Of a stretch of 64,000 nucleotides of DNA, positions 59,892-64,000 are shown one piece after another. The notes under the pieces were generated by a model that did no database searches, was not told where the DNA came from, and worked only from the letters and a program-made list of their open reading frames with translations. Position 1 is the stretch's first letter; each line of letters opens with the position of its first letter. The translations under genes and the position numbers were made by a program. The DNA is from Arthrobacter silvisoli (lineage in GTDB: Bacteria; Actinomycetota; Actinomycetes; Actinomycetales; Micrococcaceae), in assembly GCF_003369445.1 (NCBI RefSeq), contig NZ_QRCU01000031.1, forward strand, positions 1 to 64,000, in the 5' to 3' direction.

Positions 59892-61019
59892 ATGCCTAAC
59901 TCCGACGGCGCAACGTACGCGCCCGCACCCATGCCCCAGCCCGTCGTCGAACCCGGAGAATTCGTTTTCGCGGCTGCACACCTGGACCACGGACACATTT
60001 ACGCCATGACCGAAGGCCTGCTCGGCGCCGGAGGCACGCTGAAGTCGGTGTACGACGCCGATCCCGCCAAAGTTGCCGCGTTCCGTGCAAAGTTCCCCGA
60101 TGTCCAGGTCGCAGCCAGCGAGGCCGAAATCCTCAACGACCCGGATGTACGGTTGCTCGCCAGCGCTGCAGTGACCTCCGAACGCGCTGCGATCGGACTT
60201 CGCGTCATCGACGCCGGAAAGGACTACTTCACAGACAAAGCACCGTTGACCACCCTCGAGCAGCTCGACGCGGTCCGTGAAGCCACCGAGCGGACCGGGC
60301 GGAAATATGCGGTGTACTACTCCGAGCGCATCCACGTCGAAGCGGCCGTCCTCGCCGGGCAGCTCATTGAGCGAGGCGCCATCGGCACCGTCCTGCAGGT
60401 CACCAGCCTCGGCCCGCACCGGATCGGCGAACCGGGCTCCCGACCGGACTGGTTCTACGACAAGGACCGGTTCGGAGGAATCCTTTGCGACATCGGCAGC
60501 CACAACTTCGAGCAAATGCTCTACTTCACAGGGGCCACTGACGCCGAAGTGGTCAGCGCAACCGTTGCCAACTACTCACATCCGGAACATCCCGCCTTCG
60601 AGGACTTCGGCGACGCGCATATCGTCATGAACAACGGAACCACCGGCTTTGTCCGCGTTGACTGGTTCACTCCGGACGGCTTGCGCACCTGGGGGGACGG
60701 ACGCACGGTCATCCTCGGAACCGACGGCTATATCGAGTTGCGCAAGTACGTCAACATCGCCACTGACGACGGCACCGACCACGTGTTCCTGGTTAACAAG
60801 GACGGCGAGCAGCACATCAACGCCACGGGTCGGGTCGGGTATCCGTTCTTCGGCGCGCTGATCCGTGACTGCCTGGACCGCACCGAGACCGCGATGACGC
60901 AGGCACACGCCCTGAAAGCCGCGGAACTCAGCGTCAAGGCGCAGATGTTCGCCCGCGACCTCACTGCCGCGGCCGTGGGGCAGGAACCTCTCTCAGAAGC
61001 AGCTAGGACCGAGCTGTGA
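59892..61019 (+). CDS. Gfo/Idh/MocA-family oxidoreductase, atypical nucleotide-binding start
   Basis: 375 aa from ATG at 59892 with GAAAG upstream. The usual GxGxxG is replaced by [20 protein letters not shown], and the EKP motif is [12 protein letters not shown] (lysine kept). The C-terminal half has [22 protein letters not shown] and [18 protein letters not shown]. This variant subgroup is known beside sugar-acid genes. Its stop overlaps the mannonate dehydratase start by GTGA. Whether it still uses NAD in the standard way is not clear from sequence. Confidence 0.82.
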   Translation: MPNSDGATYAPAPMPQPVVEPGEFVFAAAHLDHGHIYAMTEGLLGAGGTLKSVYDADPAKVAAFRAKFPDVQVAASEAEILNDPDVRLLASAAVTSERAAIGLRVIDAGKDYFTDKAPLTTLEQLDAVREATERTGRKYAVYYSERIHVEAAVLAGQLIERGAIGTVLQVTSLGPHRIGEPGSRPDWFYDKDRFGGILCDIGSHNFEQMLYFTGATDAEVVSATVANYSHPEHPAFEDFGDAHIVMNNGTTGFVRVDWFTPDGLRTWGDGRTVILGTDGYIELRKYVNIATDDGTDHVFLVNKDGEQHINATGRVGYPFFGALIRDCLDRTETAMTQAHALKAAELSVKAQMFARDLTAAAVGQEPLSEAARTEL

Positions 61020-62227
61020 AGATCACCGACGCACGGGTAGTGGTTTCGTCGCCTGGACGGAACTACGTCACGCTCGTTATTGAAACCGAAGGCGGCATCA
61101 CCGGCATCGGCGACGCCACGCTGAACGGCCGCGAGCTTTCTGTGGCCGCCTACCTGTCCGAGCACTTGTGCCCGCTGCTGATCGGCCGGGACGCGCGCCG
61201 CATCGAGGAGGCCTGGCAGTACTTCTACAAGGGTGCCTACTGGCGGCGCGGACCGGTGACCATGACCGCGATCGCCGCGATCGACGTCGCGCTCTGGGAC
61301 ATCAAGGGCAAGGCCGCCGGCATGCCCGTGTACGAGCTCCTGGGCGGCGCCGCCCGTGAGGGTGTGATGGTCTATGGCCACGCCAGTGGCTCCACACTGG
61401 AGGACCTCAGCACTGACTTCCAGCACCACTTGGACCTTGGCTACAAGGCGGTCCGTGTCCAGGCGGCGGTGCCGGGCCTGGAAAAGACCTATGGAATTGC
61501 CCCGGTGGACGGCAAGCTGTACGAGCCGGCCAGCGGCAACGTCCCGCAGGAGGACACCTGGGAGACGACGGCGTACCTGGACTTCGCGCCGGAGATGATG
61601 GCGCATGTGCGCGAACAGTTTGGCTATGGCGTGCACGTCCTGCATGACGTGCACCACCGCCTGACCCCCATCGAGGCTGGCCGGCTGGGCGCGTCGCTGG
61701 AACAGTACCGGCCCTTCTGGATCGAGGACCCGACGCCTGCCGAGGACCAGTCGGCGTTCCGCCTGATCCGCCAGCACACCACCACGCCCCTCGCCGTGGG
61801 CGAGGTGTTCAACTCAATCTGGGACTGCCAGCAATTGATCACCGAACGGCTGATCGACTACATCCGGACTTCCGTGTCGCACGCCGGCGGCATCACGCAC
61901 CTGCGCCGGATCTTCGCCCTCGCCGACCTCTACGGTGTGCGCTCCGGCTCGCATGGCGCGGGTGACCTCTCGCCGGCCTCCTTCGCCGCGGCCCTGCACG
62001 TGGACATGAGCATCCCCAACTTCGGCATCCAGGAATACATGGGCCACCGGGAGCCTGCCAACGAGGTGTTCACCACCTCCTACACTTTCAACGACGGCTA
62101 CATGCACCCCGGTGACGCTCCCGGCATCGGAGTGGAGTTCAATGAGGAAGCCGCCGCCCGGTTCCCGTTCGACCCCAAATACCTGCCCATCAACCGGCGG
62201 CTCGACGGATCGGTGCACGACTGGTGA
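61016..62227 (+). CDS. Mannonate dehydratase, enolase superfamily (ManD/RspA type)
   Basis: 403 aa from GTG at 61016, with AGGA about 8 nt upstream and a 4-nt overlap with the previous gene. Enolase-superfamily barrel: [26 protein letters not shown], then [26 protein letters not shown] and [12 protein letters not shown] that supply the three metal ligands, and [19 protein letters not shown]. Of the usual ManD length. It dehydrates D-mannonate to 2-keto-3-deoxygluconate, the substrate of the kinase encoded next. Some family members act on D-gluconate instead. Confidence 0.92.
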   Translation: MKITDARVVVSSPGRNYVTLVIETEGGITGIGDATLNGRELSVAAYLSEHLCPLLIGRDARRIEEAWQYFYKGAYWRRGPVTMTAIAAIDVALWDIKGKAAGMPVYELLGGAAREGVMVYGHASGSTLEDLSTDFQHHLDLGYKAVRVQAAVPGLEKTYGIAPVDGKLYEPASGNVPQEDTWETTAYLDFAPEMMAHVREQFGYGVHVLHDVHHRLTPIEAGRLGASLEQYRPFWIEDPTPAEDQSAFRLIRQHTTTPLAVGEVFNSIWDCQQLITERLIDYIRTSVSHAGGITHLRRIFALADLYGVRSGSHGAGDLSPASFAAALHVDMSIPNFGIQEYMGHREPANEVFTTSYTFNDGYMHPGDAPGIGVEFNEEAAARFPFDPKYLPINRRLDGSVHDW

Positions 62228-63210
62228 GCGTCAGTACACAGCACTCCGGGCAGGCACCGTTCGACGTCGTTGTGATGGGGGAGATCCTCGTTGAGGTCGC
62301 CACCGACGTGGCGTTCGGCCACGGCGTTCCGGCCCAGCTCGGGATCTCCGGGGACGCCCTCAACGTCGCCGCTGCGGCGGCCGCCGCGGGAGCCCGCGTT
62401 GGGCTCCTGTCCGTCCTGACTGATGACGACCTTGGCAGGGCGATCGCCGCCAGGATCGCCGAGCTCAACATTTCCCCTGAGCTTTTGACGTTCCGCCGTG
62501 GCCAGCAGGGCGTGTACCTCGTGCACTGCGACCCTGACGGGCAGCGGGAGTTTTCCTACGCCCGCAGCGGCAGCGTCGGGTCCACGTTGGGCCCCGACGA
62601 CGTCGATCCGGCAGTGCTCGCCGCCGCCGGCGCCGTGATAGCCGGTGGCATCGCCTGCGCCATCTCGGAGTCGTCCCGGGCGGCAGTATTCAAGGCCGCT
62701 GCGGTAGCCAAGCGGTTCGTGTTCGACCCCAACTTCCGCCCGCGGCTTACCTCGATCGAGGAGGCGACGGCGGCACTGCAGCAGCTGGCGCCGCGCGCCT
62801 TCCTGGTCACCCCCTCCTTCCCCGGCGAGACCTCGGCCTTGTTGGGCTGCCCGACGCCGGTTGAAGCGGCTGCGAAACTGCGCACCCTGGGGGCGCGGAA
62901 TGTTGCTGTTACCTGCGGTGCCGAGGGCATCCAGCTGGACGGAGAAGGCCGGAACAAAACCTGGATCGACGCGATTCCTGCGCCGGCTGTGGTGGACCAG
63001 ACCGGCGCGGGCGACGCCTTTGTTGGCACCCTGACCGCCCGCCTGGTCCTTGGCGACAGTCTTTCTGCCGCCGCGCGATACGGGGCAGCGGCTGCGTCAC
63101 TGGTGGTGGGCGGCAAGGGCGGCACCGGGTTCATCCCCACGTTGGAGCAAATCCGTATGCACGCTTCCAGCGGCCTGGCATCGGAAGGAGCAGCGCCATC
63201 ACACGCCTGA
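62224..63210 (+). CDS. PfkB-family sugar kinase, probable 2-keto-3-deoxygluconate kinase
   Basis: 328 aa from GTG at 62224, overlapping the dehydratase by 4 nt. PfkB fold with [48 protein letters not shown] and the catalytic aspartate in [17 protein letters not shown]. Operon position directly after mannonate dehydratase supports phosphorylation of 2-keto-3-deoxygluconate, giving the aldolase substrate of the Entner-Doudoroff pathway. Its stop overlaps the start of the next gene. Confidence 0.87.
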   Translation: MSVSTQHSGQAPFDVVVMGEILVEVATDVAFGHGVPAQLGISGDALNVAAAAAAAGARVGLLSVLTDDDLGRAIAARIAELNISPELLTFRRGQQGVYLVHCDPDGQREFSYARSGSVGSTLGPDDVDPAVLAAAGAVIAGGIACAISESSRAAVFKAAAVAKRFVFDPNFRPRLTSIEEATAALQQLAPRAFLVTPSFPGETSALLGCPTPVEAAAKLRTLGARNVAVTCGAEGIQLDGEGRNKTWIDAIPAPAVVDQTGAGDAFVGTLTARLVLGDSLSAAARYGAAAASLVVGGKGGTGFIPTLEQIRMHASSGLASEGAAPSHA

Positions 63211-64000
63211 GTGCCGCCTCCCTTATCGGCAACAGCAAACACCGTGCGCCCCTTGCGGGTCGAACCATCCGGCCCGGCATCGTCCACTTGGGCCTGGGTG
63301 CCTTTGCTCGAGCCCATACCGCGGTTTTCACCGAAGAAGCGATGCTCGCGAGCGGGGATTCCGGCTGGGGGATCATCGGGGTCACCCAGCGTTCAGAGAC
63401 CGTGGCACGCCAGCTGGCTCCACAGGACGGGCTCTTCTGCGTCGCTGAGCGGGGGAACGGAGCCGCGCCGCTCCGCGTGGTGTCCAGCATCGTGGAGGCC
63501 ATCTCCGGCCGGGACCAGCCGGATGCCGTGGTGGACAGGATCGCCGCGGACAGCACGAGGGTGGTGACGCTGACGATCACCGAAAAGGGCTACCGCATCG
63601 ATCCGCATACCGGGTCCCTGAACCTGGCGGATGAGCAGATCCAGGCCGATCTAGCCGGGAACCCGCCGCTGACCGCCATCGGACAGGTCACCCGCGGCAT
63701 CCAGAAACGGGCGCTGGCCGGCAGGGGACCGCTCACCGTGGTCTCGTGCGACAACCTGCCGGGCAACGGTGAACTGACGGGCGCCCTGGTCCGGGCGTTC
63801 GCAACCGCCCTGCCCGAGGGCGAATCCGGACCGCTGCTTGCCTGGATCGGGGACAACGTCACCTTCCCCAGCACCATGGTGGACCGGATGGTACCGGCCA
63901 CCACGGCCGGTGACCTTGACGCCGTCGAACGTGAACTCGGGCTCCGGGACGAGGCCGCCGTGGTGGCCGAGCCTTTTATGCAATGGGTCATCGAGGACAA
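63198..64000 (+). CDS. Mannitol dehydrogenase-family protein, probable fructuronate reductase (3' end outside window); unusual ATC start
   Basis: About 267 codons are visible. The frame matches the family from its first residues: [61 protein letters not shown] and WIGDNVTFPSTMVDRMVPATT. No ATG, GTG or TTG is in frame near the start. GGAAGGAG lies 7 nt before an ATC at 63198, exactly where an initiation codon is expected; CTG at 63207 is an alternative. Fructuronate reductase (UxuB-like) would supply D-mannonate for the dehydratase. It overlaps the kinase gene by 13 nt. Confidence 0.83.
   Translation, partial: MTRLSAASLIGNSKHRAPLAGRTIRPGIVHLGLGAFARAHTAVFTEEAMLASGDSGWGIIGVTQRSETVARQLAPQDGLFCVAERGNGAAPLRVVSSIVEAISGRDQPDAVVDRIAADSTRVVTLTITEKGYRIDPHTGSLNLADEQIQADLAGNPPLTAIGQVTRGIQKRALAGRGPLTVVSCDNLPGNGELTGALVRAFATALPEGESGPLLAWIGDNVTFPSTMVDRMVPATTAGDLDAVERELGLRDEAAVVAEPFMQWVIED

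Noticed and set aside
1-64000. Search by eye for tRNA, rRNA, riboswitches, insertion sequences and phage genes
   Set aside because: Nothing convincing was found; absence by eye is not proof, and a covariance-model scan would settle the RNA part.

Overview
The window reads as a chromosomal segment of a high-GC actinobacterium, most likely Micrococcaceae of the Arthrobacter, Pseudarthrobacter or Paenarthrobacter type. Reasons: very GC-rich third codon positions, frequent GTG and TTG starts, many 4-nt ATGA or GTGA gene overlaps, and gene content typical of soil catabolic generalists. No rRNA, tRNA, CRISPR array or recognisable transposase was seen. The assignment is inference from style and content.

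Layout. 0-7.5 kb: an amine-degradation block on the minus strand (EutQ-like cupin, DmmA-like protein, flavin/2Fe-2S reductase, haem N-demethylase, and the first 35 codons of a copper amine oxidase), with an APC permease, a GntR regulator overlapping a stand-alone Cache sensor gene, and another cupin. Together they would take dimethylamine to methylamine to formaldehyde plus ammonium. 7.6-13.6 kb: an envelope/redox block with a LuxR-type two-component system divergent from an exported GlcG/HbpS-like protein, an ankyrin lipoprotein, DipZ, and a fasciclin lipoprotein. 13.7-18.1 kb: photolyase, MFS transporter and a YtcJ-like amidohydrolase. 18.2-20.5 kb: a low-GC KAP-family NTPase gene bounded by 31-bp direct repeats, which is the strongest candidate for a mobile, possibly defensive cassette. 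20.5-25 kb: the distal valine pathway (mmsA, 3-hydroxyisobutyryl-CoA hydrolase, mmsB, enoyl-CoA hydratase).

25-29 kb: an M16-type peptidase with an extra C-terminal domain, then a two-gene unit of a trypsin-like protease and an unrecognised 455-aa protein. 29.5-32.1 kb: an AfsA-type (gamma-butyrolactone synthase-like) gene, a TetR regulator and an NAD(P)-binding enzyme. 32.1-41.4 kb: an IclR-controlled catabolic operon combining a TctCBA transporter, an RraA-like aldolase, a 6-phosphogluconate-dehydrogenase-like enzyme, a TRAP-like permease, a cyclase and a zinc alcohol dehydrogenase. 41.4-47 kb: MarR plus acyl-CoA synthetase, and a glycosyltransferase plus glucosidase pair. 47-54 kb: an operon that fits ethanolamine use through gamma-glutamylated intermediates (permease, glutamine synthetase-like ligase, SDR, aldehyde dehydrogenase, C26 amidohydrolase) with a divergent FadR-type regulator. 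54-57 kb: an NCS1 permease with its TetR, and nadE. 57.3-64 kb: a LacI-controlled hexuronate/mannonate cluster (two Gfo/Idh enzymes, mannonate dehydratase, 2-keto-3-deoxygluconate-type kinase, and a fructuronate reductase-type gene cut by the window edge).

Regulatory sites are unusually readable: palindromes sit in front of the FadR, TetR, IclR and LacI targets, and two CRP/GlxR-like sites lie in the amine block. All assignments come from reading the sequence and memory of families; no database search was run.
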